From contig OZ251458.1 in the NCBI GenBank assembly GCA_965242535.1, positions 2,976,001 to 3,040,000 on the forward strand: DNA of 64,000 bases, read 5' to 3'. Under the pieces are notes generated by a model that made no database searches, was not told the DNA's origin, and saw only the letters and a program-made list of their open reading frames with translations. A program made the translations under genes and the position numbers. Below are positions 8,266 through 16,472 of this stretch, in pieces; within the stretch, counting starts at the first letter, position 1; each line of letters starts with the position of its first letter. This DNA is from VXRD01 sp965242535. Its GTDB lineage: Bacteria; Latescibacterota; UBA2968.

Positions 8266-8996
8266 TCTCTGAAGGACGGTGGAACGGCAAAGCGATCCCG
8301 ATAATGAATGAGTTGGTACAGATGGCCCCGTGCCTGTCCGTGAATCTCGCGGCGAAAAGATCAGGGGTCATTCGCCAGTACCGCTTTTTACGCCCATTGA
8401 AAATCCGTGGTCGCGTGGATGGTCTCGGCTTTGCCGAGGCCGAACTCCGAACGCGCTACCAACCCCTCTTTGCGGATGCCGGCGGTGACCGAGCCCAACC
8501 CACTTTGTTGCGAGAATCTGCCGAGCGAGACATCGAGACCTCGCACCGAAGCCGCCGCACTCACCGATGCCCTGCGAGAACTATCCAGTCAATTTGATGC
8601 AGAACGCTTGCTTGTCAATGGCTTTTTTGGGGGCATGACCGCCGCTCTGCACCAAGTCTCAGAAGATTTGTTCGTTTGACAATTCACAGAGAGCCGCCGC
8701 CATCACCTGCTCGGGAATGAGGGTGGATGTGCCCGAGATCACCATGTCTGAAGGTACGGCAAGGGTTTTGATCGAGACCCTCGGCCCTACTACTATGCCA
8801 ATTTTGGAACGGGACTATCCCGCGTGGAAGGCGCGTTTGAATCAAAGATAGTTGCTCTTCAAAACGCGAGGGATGGCGATGGCTCGCACAATTCGCCGCC
8901 GAACTCGAATGAGATGGTTGATTTCCGTCAAAGAATATCCGATATTTTGGCACAGGCGGTTATAGCCTTCTCCCATGCGGAATGAAGTCACTGGAC
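8266..8996. other. Intergenic stretch without a convincing gene; degraded coding remnants likely
   Basis: About 730 bp. It opens with a short repeated block (GCAAAGCGATCCCGATAATG then AATGAGTTGGTAC at about 8287-8321) that also occurs at 15167-15200, and in part at 41680-41700. The rest shows short open stretches in shifting frames, for example a segment reading FDAERLLVNGFFGG near 8596, as expected from a frameshifted pseudogene. No start site, ribosome site or family motif could be assigned. Confidence 0.4.
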
Positions 8997-8999
8997 TTA

Positions 9000-9151
9000 G
9001 AAGCCATCTAAAAACTCGGGCCGCCATTGAGAGAGTCGCAAAAACATTCGCTTTTCGCAGGTCAAACCCCAAGAATAAGGGCCTTTATTCCCCCTTTCCT
9101 GATAGGAAAGGGGGCTAGGGGGTTAGGTCCCAATAATTTTTAGATGGCTTC
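9000..9151. mobile_element. Repeat family B (MITE), copy B1, 152 bp
   Basis: Ends are GAAGCCATCTAAAAA and its complement TTTTTAGATGGCTTC. A TTA direct repeat flanks it at 8997-8999 and 9152-9154. The interior contains GGCCGCCATTGAGAGAGTCG and a CCCCCTTTCCTGATAGGAAAGGGGG hairpin. There is no coding capacity. The right TTA directly abuts the end of an IS5-type remnant. Confidence 0.85.
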
Positions 9152-9154
9152 TTA

Positions 9155-9315
9155 GGAGCCATCTAAAAACCCTATTGGTTATGCGAGTCGCTTGAGTAAG
9201 AGATAACTCATAGCGAGCGGAATAAAGGCTTCACTGCTGCGGGTCAAGACTTCATCATCCTTTGAAAGCCTCCGAAAATTGAGCAACCAAGCAAAGGGGC
9301 GCGCCACTACCCCGC
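9155..9315 (-). mobile_element. IS5-family insertion sequence remnant (3' end of transposase)
   Basis: The outer end reads GGAGCCATCTAAAAACC, nearly the same as the family B terminus. Inside it the minus strand encodes the end of a transposase, with RPFAWLLNFRRLSKDDEV, then SSEAFIPLAMSYLLLKRLA and a stop at 9179-9181. This matches the C-terminus of IS5-family DDE transposases, where the catalytic Glu region is followed by a W-FxRRLSKDxE block. Everything upstream of this C-terminal 40-45 residues is lost, so it is inactive. It is a plausible relict of the element that mobilised family B. Confidence 0.7.
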
Positions 9316-9342
9316 GCCCCCTGACCACTTGTGAGGAACGCC

Positions 9343-10470
9343 ATGAGAAACGAATTTCATCCATCCACGTTCGCACCCCCGCTCGTGTGGGCGCGTCTCA
9401 TTTTGGCGAATCGCGGCGTGCCCAAGCCGTATTGGGGCAAACTCGCGCGGATTTTGATCACCACCGCCATGGCCACGCCCTTGCGCCTTGCGGAGTGGCT
9501 GCTGTATGCTCGCCAGATCGCCAACGCGCAGATCGAGCACGCGCCCCTGTTCGTCTTGGGATTCGCCCGTTCGGGTACGACGCACTTGCAAAATCTGATG
9601 ACGCGAGACCCCACGTACGGATACCTGACGGCCTTCCAGATGGTCCTGCCGACCTTTTCGCTGGTCGGCCGCGGAAGGTTGAAACGCCTGATGGAAAAGA
9701 ACATGGGCGAGCAAACCCGCGGAGTCGATAACGTGAAAATCTCTCTGGACGCGCCGCAGGAAGAAGATGTCGCCCTCGCCAACTCGAGCCCCATGTCCTT
9801 TGTCCACCAACTTTCCTTTCCGCAACAGGGCCGACGGTTGTTCGAGAAGTACGTGCTGATGGGCGCGGATCCCGAGGGCGAGCGTTTGACGGCAAGGGAA
9901 CTGCGCCGATGGGAGCGGGCGTACCTGCGCGTCCTGCGGAAAATGACGCTCCACGCCGACGGGCGACAACTCTTGTTGCGAAATACCATCAATACCGCCA
10001 GGGCCGATCACCTGTTGCGCCTCTTCCCCGACGCCAAGTTCATCCACATCGTCCGCAATCCATACGACGTGTACCCATCGCTCCTGAACTTGTACCGCAC
10101 CATGCTTCCCATGTATCAACTCGACGACTACTACTGGTCGGAAGTGGAGGAGTTCCTCGTCGAGAGCTATGCGCGCGTGATGCAAAAGTACTTGGCGGAT
10201 CGCGCCCTGATTCCAAGCGATCACCTCGCGGAAGTGCGCTTCGAGGATCTCGAGCGCGACCCCCTCGGCGAACTGGCGCGGCTCTACGCCGAGCTCGACT
10301 TGCCCAACTGGGAAAACGCCCAGACCCATATCGCCGCGTACCTCGAGACCATCGCCGATTATCGCAAGAATGTGTTCCAACTCGATCCCGCGATCATCGA
10401 CCGGGTAGATGAGAAATGGCGGTTCGCCGTAGAAGAGTGGAACTATCGACCACCGAGCAACGACGCCTGA
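9343..10470 (+). CDS. Sulfotransferase family protein (paralogue 1)
   Basis: A 375-residue PAPS-dependent sulfotransferase (Sulfotransfer_3 type). The ATG at 9343 has GAGGA eight bases upstream. The 5'-phosphosulfate loop is GFARSGTTH (about residues 73-81). The 3'-phosphate motif is FIHIVRNPYDVYPS (about 232-245). The C-terminal RFEDLERDPLGELARLYAEL is also typical. No signal peptide is seen. It has a close paralogue at 10941-12077; between them lies an inverted copy of repeat family A that starts directly at the stop codon. The acceptor substrate is unknown. The neighbouring GPP34-P450 gene suggests a joint pathway modifying a lipid, sterol or glycan. Confidence 0.85.
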   Translation: MRNEFHPSTFAPPLVWARLILANRGVPKPYWGKLARILITTAMATPLRLAEWLLYARQIANAQIEHAPLFVLGFARSGTTHLQNLMTRDPTYGYLTAFQMVLPTFSLVGRGRLKRLMEKNMGEQTRGVDNVKISLDAPQEEDVALANSSPMSFVHQLSFPQQGRRLFEKYVLMGADPEGERLTARELRRWERAYLRVLRKMTLHADGRQLLLRNTINTARADHLLRLFPDAKFIHIVRNPYDVYPSLLNLYRTMLPMYQLDDYYWSEVEEFLVESYARVMQKYLADRALIPSDHLAEVRFEDLERDPLGELARLYAELDLPNWENAQTHIAAYLETIADYRKNVFQLDPAIIDRVDEKWRFAVEEWNYRPPSNDA

Positions 10471-10877
10471 ATACTCGGCAAATTAAATAATTCGGAATAT
10501 CAATTTTTGAAGTGCGTGCCAGACGTGATGCCGTACCTCAAATAAGCCCTCGCCAAATGTGCCCTCCCAAAAGCCCATCAAACAAAGCCATCAGGCACAG
10601 CGCGCAAGTCCGTCTCGCAACACACTTCTGTTTTGCAACCCACCTTGCAGGCTGGCGCATGGCGTGTGACTACAAAAGCGCTTTGCGCTGTGCAAGCCCC
10701 TCGGCGCATGAGAGCGGCATTTTTTGCCTACTTTTTGTTGCTGTTGACAAAAAGTAGGTCGCCGAAGGCATCGGAGGCAACCCACGAGGCTTTCGGACCA
10801 AACGCTTTAGAAAAGCGAGTCAGGCAGGTGCTGAGTTGTGCATATCAAAATTTGGTATAATTGAATTTACGGAATAG
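10471..10877 (-). repeat. Repeat family A, copy A3, inverted, nearly full length
   Basis: About 407 bp in the opposite orientation to A1. Left end TACTCGGCAAATTAAATAAT, right end complementing TTCCGTAAATTCAATTATAC. The internal palindrome is reduced (TACTTTTTGTTGCTGTTGAC). The left end touches the stop codon of the first sulfotransferase and the right end is about 64 bp before the start of the second. Confidence 0.8.
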
Positions 10878-10940
10878 TACGCCTGTCGCAAAGACGCAGG
10901 CCGCCGTTCTTCTGTTGCTTTCGAGCGGGGAATGCCCATC

Positions 10941-12077
10941 ATGCAAAACGACTTCCACCCATCCACGTTCGCGCCGCCGCTCGTGTGGCTGCGTCTCATT
11001 CTGGCGAATCGCGGCGTGCCCAAGCCGTATTGGGGCAAACTCGCGCGGATTCTGATCGCCTCCGCCCTGGCCACGCCCTTGCGCCTCGCGGAATGGCTAC
11101 TGTACGCCCGGCAAATCGCCAACACAAAAATCGAGCACGCGCCCTTGTTCGTCGTTGGGTTCGGGCGTTCCGGCACGACGCACTTGCAAAATCTGCTGGC
11201 GCGGGATCCCGCGTACGGATACGTATCTACTTATCAGATTATGACGTCGACCTTTTCGCTGGTCGGCCGGGGATGGTTGAAACGCCGGATGGAAAAGGGC
11301 CTGGCGGAGCTGGGCGCGCAGACTCGGCCCATGGACAACGTGAAAGTCGATCTGGATACGCCGCAAGAAGAAGATGCGGCACTCGCCAGCTCGACCACTC
11401 TGTCCGCTATCCACCACCTCACTTTTCCGCAACTGCGTTGGCGGTTGTTCGAAAAGTACGTGCTGATGGGCGCAGATCCCGATGGCGAGCGTTTGACGGC
11501 AAGCGAACTGCGCCGGTGGGAGCGGGCGTACCTGCGCGTCTTGCAGAAGACGACGATCCACACCGGCGGTCGACCGCTCCTATTGAAAAACGTGGTCAAC
11601 ATCGGCCGGGTCGATCACCTGCTGCGTCTCTTTCCGGACGCGAAATTCATTCACATCGTCCGCAATCCTTACAACTTGTACCCGTCTCTCCTGCATCTGT
11701 ACCGCGAGTTGCTGCGCGTGTATCAACTCGACGACTACGACTGGGCGGAAATAGAGTCGTTTGTCACCGATGCCTATCCGGTGGTGATGCAGAAATACTT
11801 GGCGGACCGCGCCCTGATTCCGACCGGCCACCTCGCGGAAGTGCGCTTCGAGGATCTCGAGCGCGACCCCCTCGGCGAACTGGCGCGGCTCTACGCCGAG
11901 CTCGATCTGCCCGATTGGGAAAACGCCCAGCCCCACATCGCCGCGTACCTCAAAACCATCGCCGATTATCGCAAGAATGCGTTCCAACTCGATCCCGCGA
12001 TCATCGAGCGGGTAGGGGAGAAATGGCGGTTCGCCTTGGACGAGTGGAACTATCGACCGCCGAGCAACGATGCCTAG
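10941..12077 (+). CDS. Sulfotransferase family protein (paralogue 2)
   Basis: A 378-residue paralogue of the protein at 9343-10470, similar along its whole length. ATG 10941 is chosen because it aligns with the start of the first copy and has GGGG ten bases upstream; an earlier in-frame ATG at 10932 sits too close to the ribosome site. The PAPS motif GFGRSGTTH and the 3'-phosphate motif FIHIVRNPYNLYPS are intact. The last 40 codons are nearly identical at the DNA level to copy 1, while the middle has diverged, so gene conversion or uneven selection is possible. It ends 19 bases before the P450 fusion gene and is very likely co-transcribed with it. Confidence 0.85.
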   Translation: MQNDFHPSTFAPPLVWLRLILANRGVPKPYWGKLARILIASALATPLRLAEWLLYARQIANTKIEHAPLFVVGFGRSGTTHLQNLLARDPAYGYVSTYQIMTSTFSLVGRGWLKRRMEKGLAELGAQTRPMDNVKVDLDTPQEEDAALASSTTLSAIHHLTFPQLRWRLFEKYVLMGADPDGERLTASELRRWERAYLRVLQKTTIHTGGRPLLLKNVVNIGRVDHLLRLFPDAKFIHIVRNPYNLYPSLLHLYRELLRVYQLDDYDWAEIESFVTDAYPVVMQKYLADRALIPTGHLAEVRFEDLERDPLGELARLYAELDLPDWENAQPHIAAYLKTIADYRKNAFQLDPAIIERVGEKWRFALDEWNYRPPSNDA

Positions 12078-12096
12078 CATCAACAGGAGGTATGCA

Positions 12097-14079
12097 ATGG
12101 CCCTGCGATTTGCCGAAGAGTTGCTGCTGCTGATTCTAAACGAGGATTACGGCGACCTTGCGTTCGTTCCCGAGCCGCATCTGAACCACGCGCTCGCCGG
12201 GGCGGTGCTCATGGACTTGGCCCTCGAAAATCGGATCGACACGGATCTCGAAACGTTGATTCTGGTCGATCCCACGCCTGTCGAAGACGATCTGCTGGAC
12301 CCGACGCTGGCCGACATCGCGCAGACCGCGGAAACGCACAACGCACAATACTGGGTGCGCCGCATCGCGCAAAGCGGCGAGCAGATTCGCAACCTCGCGC
12401 TCGCCCGCCTGCTAAAAGCCGGCATTCTGGATTCCGCGGACGAAGGGGCCATCTCCTTGGCGCGTGGGGTGGCGCGTTCCCGTCGCTATCCCGTTGTGGA
12501 AGGCAAGGCCGAACAGGAAGTGCATCTGCGGATCATGCGCGTTTTGTTCAGCGACGACATCCCGGATCCGCGCGACATCGTGCTCATCTGCTTGGCAGAC
12601 GCCTGCGGCATGTTCGAGAAGATCCTGTCGAAAACCGAGTTGGAAGAGGCCAGCGAGCGCATCGCCATCGTTCGGCGCATGGACTTGATCGGTCAGGCAG
12701 TCGCCGAGGCGGTGCGTGAATCCGCCCAGGCGTCGACCGCTCCGGGCGCGGTGGTCGCGCCAAAGGAGATTCCCTTCGTCAAGGGATTGCCCATATTCGG
12801 CAGCGCGCTGGATGCCGCCAAGGACATCCGCAGCTTTCTGACGCAACAGTACTTGGAACTGGGGCCGGTGTTTGAAATCCGTCTCCTCCGTCGGAAGATG
12901 CTCGTCCTCGCCGGCCCGGAAGCCAACCAATTCGTCAATCGGAAGGGGCGGTTCTTCCTCCGCTCGTACGAGCCTTGGCGAGGGTTCGCCGATGGGCTTG
13001 AATCCTCTCGGGTGATGCTCCACATGGACGGGCCGGAACACGTGCGAGCCCGCCAGGCTTTCGCCTCTGCCTTCTCGCGGACGCGGTTCCAAAATCATCT
13101 CGACATCGCCAGCGACATCGCCCGACGCCACGCCAGGGCATGGCCGATCAATCGCCCCATCCAGCCGCTGTTCGCCGTGCAACACATCATCGCCGATCAG
13201 ATGGGCACGATTTTGGCCGGTACATCTGCGGGCGACTATCTGGAAGATTTGGTCTTCTTTTTAGAAACGCTGCTGAAGACCGAGATATCGAAACAGCTTC
13301 CCGCGTTTTTGTTCAGGCGCAGATTCAGGAAAGCGCACGATCGGCTCAAAGAGTTGGCTCAAAAGACGCTGAAGGCGCATGAGCCCGGAGGGCCGCATTG
13401 CGACGCCACCGACTTGATAAACGACATCATCGACCTCCACCGCCAGGACCCGCAGTTCATGCCCGAGACCGACATGACGGCTATGGTGCTGGCCCCTTAT
13501 CTGGTGGGGATTGAGACCGTCGGCACTACCTGCACGTTTACGCTCTACGCCATTCTCAAGCACCCGGATTTGATGGCGCGGATGACGGCCGAGGCCGACG
13601 CCCTGTTCGCCGAGGGGCCTCCGACCGTAGAACGTCTGCGCCAGCTCGATGTGACCCACCGCATGGTGTTGGAAGCGTTGCGGATGTACCCGGCCGCGCC
13701 CGTCGTTTCCCGCACCGTATCGAACTCGTTCGAGTTCGCAGGCTACCGCATTCCCGCTGGCCGGGCGCTGTTCGTCGCCTCGGCCGTGACGCATCGCTTG
13801 CCGGAGTGTTTTCCCGATCCGGACCGCTTCGACATCGACCGCTACTTGCCCGACCGCGCCGAGCACAGACAACCCAATGCGTATGTGCCTTTCGGCGTGG
13901 GCACGCACAGGTGTTTGGGCGCCGGTTTTGCCGAGGCGCAGACCTTGTTGACGCTGGCGGCGATCCTGCGCGAGGCCGAACTCGTCATGGATCCCCCCGG
14001 TTACGAACTGGAAATGACGAATGTGCCGACGCCGCGGCCTGCGAAGAGCTTCAAGTTCAAGGTGGCGAGACAGCGGTGA
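12097..14079 (+). CDS. GPP34 (GOLPH3/Vps74-like) domain fused to cytochrome P450
   Basis: A 660-residue two-domain protein. The AGGAGG at 12085-12090 sets ATG 12097; a longer frame from 12070 overlaps the upstream stop and is rejected. Residues 1 to about 215 form a GPP34 domain: FAEELLLLILNEDYGD, the HLNHALAGAVLMDLALENRI helix pair and a C-terminal helical half. Residues from about 225 form a P450: an I-helix GIETVGTT near 471, ExxR as EALR near 526, and the haem-Cys loop FGVGTHRCLG with Cys near 606. In eukaryotes GPP34 proteins bind PI4P and retain Golgi transferases; bacterial roles are unknown. Fusion to a P450 beside two sulfotransferases suggests membrane-tethered oxidation and sulfation of a lipid-like substrate (inference). 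Confidence 0.88.
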   Translation: MALRFAEELLLLILNEDYGDLAFVPEPHLNHALAGAVLMDLALENRIDTDLETLILVDPTPVEDDLLDPTLADIAQTAETHNAQYWVRRIAQSGEQIRNLALARLLKAGILDSADEGAISLARGVARSRRYPVVEGKAEQEVHLRIMRVLFSDDIPDPRDIVLICLADACGMFEKILSKTELEEASERIAIVRRMDLIGQAVAEAVRESAQASTAPGAVVAPKEIPFVKGLPIFGSALDAAKDIRSFLTQQYLELGPVFEIRLLRRKMLVLAGPEANQFVNRKGRFFLRSYEPWRGFADGLESSRVMLHMDGPEHVRARQAFASAFSRTRFQNHLDIASDIARRHARAWPINRPIQPLFAVQHIIADQMGTILAGTSAGDYLEDLVFFLETLLKTEISKQLPAFLFRRRFRKAHDRLKELAQKTLKAHEPGGPHCDATDLINDIIDLHRQDPQFMPETDMTAMVLAPYLVGIETVGTTCTFTLYAILKHPDLMARMTAEADALFAEGPPTVERLRQLDVTHRMVLEALRMYPAAPVVSRTVSNSFEFAGYRIPAGRALFVASAVTHRLPECFPDPDRFDIDRYLPDRAEHRQPNAYVPFGVGTHRCLGAGFAEAQTLLTLAAILREAELVMDPPGYELEMTNVPTPRPAKSFKFKVARQR

Positions 14080-14102
14080 CGCGCCTCTTTGACCCGATTG
14101 AA

Positions 14103-14535
14103 TATTATGTAAATTAAGTTATTCTCAATTTTGATCCGCACAAATCAGCACCGACATTGCTCGCTTTTCTAAAGCGTTTGGTCCTAAAGCATCGTTGGTT
14201 GCCTTTGATGCCTTCGGCGACCTACTTTTTTTCAACAGCAAAAAAAAGTAGGCGAGCGGGGTACAACTGCCCGAGCAGTTCAAAAATGCCGCTCTCATGC
14301 GCCGAGGGGCTAGGCACAGCGCAAAGCGCTTTTGTAATCGCACGACATGAGACAGCCTGCAAGGTGGATTGCAAAAGAGAAGGGCGTTGCGAGACGGACT
14401 TGCGCGCTGTGCCCGATGGCTTTGTTTGATGGACTTTTGAGATGGCATGTTGGGCGATGGCTTATTTGAGGTACGGCATCACGTCCGGCATGCTCTTAAA
14501 AAATGAAATCCGTAATTATTTAATTTATAGAGTAT
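14103..14535 (+). repeat. Repeat family A, copy A4, full length with a mini hairpin insertion
   Basis: About 433 bp, left end TATTATGTAAATTAAGTTAT, right end complementing TACTCTATAAATTAAATAAT. It is longer than A1 mainly because about 29 bp is inserted after AAAAGTAGGC at 14253. The right end lies 45 bp before the start codon of the DUF1080 gene. Confidence 0.8.
14253..14282 (+). repeat. Mini hairpin element, copy 2
   Basis: GAGCGGGGTACAACTG, then CCCGAG, then CAGTTC. The stem is AACTG paired with CAGTT. Comparison with the other family A copies, which read directly from AAAAGTAGGC into AAAAAATGCC, shows it is an insertion within the repeat. Confidence 0.65.
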
Positions 14536-14579
14536 TAAATGGCACGAGAGTCGATGACCCAGTGCAGAGGAGAAAACCG

Positions 14580-15158
14580 ATGGCAAAATTGAATGCGGCG
14601 CGCTTGTCGCCAGAAGAAGAAGCGGATGGGTTCGAGCTTTTGTTCAATGGCGAAGATCTCAACGGCTGGAAAATTATCGGCCCGGCGGAAGGTTGGGAAG
14701 TCCAGGAGGGATTGCTCGTGTGCAATGGCAAAGGCAGGGGATGGATTCGCCCGGAAGCGAGGTACGCGGATTTTGTGTTGCGGTTGGCGTATCGGATCAG
14801 CGCGGGGGGCAACAGCGGGATTTTTGTGCGGACGAGTGAAGAGGGCCGACCCGCGTATCAGGGGATGGAAATACAGCTTTATGACGCGCCACACGCGCCG
14901 CTGACCGACAAATCAAATGGCGCGATTTACGACGCGGTCGCGCCCACAGAAGACCCAGCGCGGCCAGCGGGACATTGGAACGCGGTCGAGGTATCTTGCC
15001 GAGGCCCGATGGTGCATGTGATCGTCAATGGCCGCGAGGTCATCGCCTGCGATGTGGACGCGCATCCCGATCTAAAAGACCGCTTGAAGTCCGGGTATAT
15101 CGGGCTTCAAAACCACCGCAGCCCCATTTCATTTCGCAATATCCGAATCAAAAAATAG
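14580..15158 (+). CDS. DUF1080 (3-keto-disaccharide hydrolase-like) domain protein
   Basis: A 192-residue protein starting at ATG 14580 after AGAGGAG. The DUF1080 (PF06439) concanavalin-like fold is visible from GFELLFNGEDLNGWKI (about residues 19-34) through DFVLRLAYRI, the GGNSGIFVR strand, a YQGMEIQLYD loop, HWNAVEVSC and the C-terminal SGYIGLQNHRSPISFRNIRIK. Family members bind or hydrolyse sugars; some act as 3-keto-glycoside hydrolases. No signal peptide is present, which is unusual since many members are exported. It stands alone between a family A repeat and a tandem-repeat region. Confidence 0.9.
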   Translation: MAKLNAARLSPEEEADGFELLFNGEDLNGWKIIGPAEGWEVQEGLLVCNGKGRGWIRPEARYADFVLRLAYRISAGGNSGIFVRTSEEGRPAYQGMEIQLYDAPHAPLTDKSNGAIYDAVAPTEDPARPAGHWNAVEVSCRGPMVHVIVNGREVIACDVDAHPDLKDRLKSGYIGLQNHRSPISFRNIRIKK

Positions 15159-15164
15159 ATTCGG

Positions 15165-15790
15165 CAAAGCGATCCCGATAATGAATGAGTTGGTACAAAT
15201 GGGCACGGGGCATGTCCACACCTAAGAGGCTAAGATACAAGAGGGGAGAGGGGAGAGGGGAGAGGTTAAGAAGCAATCGCAATCGTAGGGACAGGCCCCT
15301 GTGCCTGTCCGAAGATACAAGACGGGAGACGGGAGACGGGAGAGGCGAGAGAGGCAAGAGGGGAGAAGCAATCGCAATCGTAGGGACAGGCCCCTGTGCC
15401 TGTCCGAAGATACAAGACGGGAGACGGGAGACGGGAGAGGCGAGAAAGGCAAGAGGGGAGAAGCAATCGCAATCGTAGGGACAGGCCCCTGTGCCTGTCC
15501 GAAGATACAAGACGGGAGACGGGAGACGGGAGAGGCGAGAGAGGCAAGAGGCGAGAGGCAAGAGGCGAGAGGCAAGAGGCGAGAGGCAAGAGGCGAGAGG
15601 CAAGAGGCGAGAGGCAAGAGGCGAGAGGCAAGAGGCGAGAAGGCCATCCACCCCAAGCGGTCAGGGGTCAGTTATCTCGCCCCGCCCCCATCAACACGTA
15701 GGGACAGCCTGAAAGAGGGGGGACGGGAGAAGCAATCGCAATCGTAGGGACAGGCCCCTGTGCCTGTCCGAAGATACAAGAGGCGAGAAC
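15165..15790 (+). repeat. Tandem repeat region: 95 bp units plus a 14 bp array
   Basis: It starts with the shared block GCAAAGCGATCCCGATAATG. From about 15271 a 95 bp unit is repeated (unit starts near 15271, 15366 and 15461). Each unit contains AAGCAATCGCAATCG, the palindrome GTAGGGACAGGCCCCTGTGC, and a purine tract of ACGGGAG and AGGCGAG blocks. From about 15545 to 15640 a 14 bp unit, AGAGGCAAGAGGCG, is repeated. A further single unit lies at 15729-15785. The arrays are open in several frames but encode only low-complexity Arg/Glu-rich strings, so no gene is called. Confidence 0.85.
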
Positions 15791-15882
15791 CCACGGATAG
15801 AGAGAATCCGTCGACGCCTGCGGCGATGGATTCCACCAAAACGGGGAATGGGGAATAGCCGCGTAGGGTGTGACATATAGAT

Positions 15883-15930
15883 AACAAAAGGGGCACGGTA
15901 CAAACGCACCGTGACCCTTTTGTTTTTTTA
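15883..15930. terminator. Intrinsic terminator, stronger on the plus strand
   Basis: A long stem, AACAAAAGGGGCACGGT paired with ACCGTGACCCTTTTGTT, followed on the plus strand by seven T. On the minus strand the stem lies 13 bases past the end of the gene at 15943-16212 and its TTTTGTT arm can act as the U-tract, so it probably ends that gene as well. Confidence 0.75.
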
Positions 15931-15942
15931 TGGCTGTGTGGA

Positions 15943-16212
15943 TTAAGAACTCAGCACGGGTTCTTGCAGATACCAATTCCGCGCATTATTCGTCAGTGAC
16001 ACCGCGTCGATGCCGCCGATGCGGATAGCGTATTTCGCCCGTTCATCGCCTGTAACAATAAAAAATTGAGGATGGTTTCTAACGATTTTGCCGACCGTTT
16101 CAGAGGGGATATCGGTATCTCTCGAAATGCCCCCAAACGTGCGCCATCCTCCCCTCGCGTGATAGATCACTCTGACGATGTCCTTGATCATTTCTCGATC
16201 ATTCAGATCCAT
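15943..16212 (-). CDS. Small winged-helix-like protein of unknown function (89 aa)
   Basis: The ATG at 16212 is fixed by AGGAGAGAGG upstream; a longer frame to 16245 ignores this site. The sequence has an N-terminal helix (MDLNDREMIKDIVRVIYHA), a short turn, a helix-turn-helix-like segment ISRDTDIPSETVGKIVRNH (about residues 37-55) and a beta-hairpin FFIVTGDERAKYAIRIG. This order fits a compact winged-helix DNA- or RNA-binding domain. I do not recognise a named family. It has its own terminator and is probably monocistronic. Confidence 0.65.
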   Translation of the reverse strand: MDLNDREMIKDIVRVIYHARGGWRTFGGISRDTDIPSETVGKIVRNHPQFFIVTGDERAKYAIRIGGIDAVSLTNNARNWYLQEPVLSS

Positions 16213-16299
16213 TTCCTCTCTCCTTTGATTGCGACCTTTGGTCAATTAAATAGCCGATATGACGTCGGATGTCAAGAATTGCTCACGCCCGTGCGTAGA

Positions 16300-16329
16300 T
16301 GAACGGCTTATCGCCGTTGTACCCCGTTT
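16300..16329 (-). repeat. Mini hairpin element, copy 4
   Basis: On the minus strand it reads AAACGGGGTACAACGGC, GATAA, GCCGTTCA. The stem AACGGC pairs with GCCGTT. It keeps the constant CGGGGTACAAC and GTTC ends of the other copies while both stem arms differ together. Confidence 0.55.
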
Positions 16330-16472
16330 GCCCACTGCCCCAAAAAGTCATTTGACAAATCCATGGGGTAAAGGTATAATCTGAACCCCATTCTTTGGCG
16401 CGTCCGCCATCTGGTTTCGTCCTTGCCCCACCTCTGCGGGATCATCCCCGTTTCACCTCGTGATTCATTCTC

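Noticed and set aside
7931..8371. N-terminal extension of the 804-residue protein
   Set aside because: The extension is encoded by a truncated family A repeat; a strong ribosome site sits directly before ATG 7930.
8407..8679. 90-codon plus-strand frame ending in FDAERLLVNGFFGG and further residues
   Set aside because: No ribosome site or family match, and the surrounding frames look decayed; recorded only as a likely pseudogene remnant in the intergenic entry.
15271..15560. Possible CRISPR array
   Set aside because: Units are about 95 bp direct tandem copies without unique spacers, and no cas genes are present in the window.
15185..15747. Arg/Glu- and Leu/Ser-rich frames in the tandem repeats
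   Set aside because: The periodic sequence is open in several frames on both strands; the products are low complexity and have no start signals.
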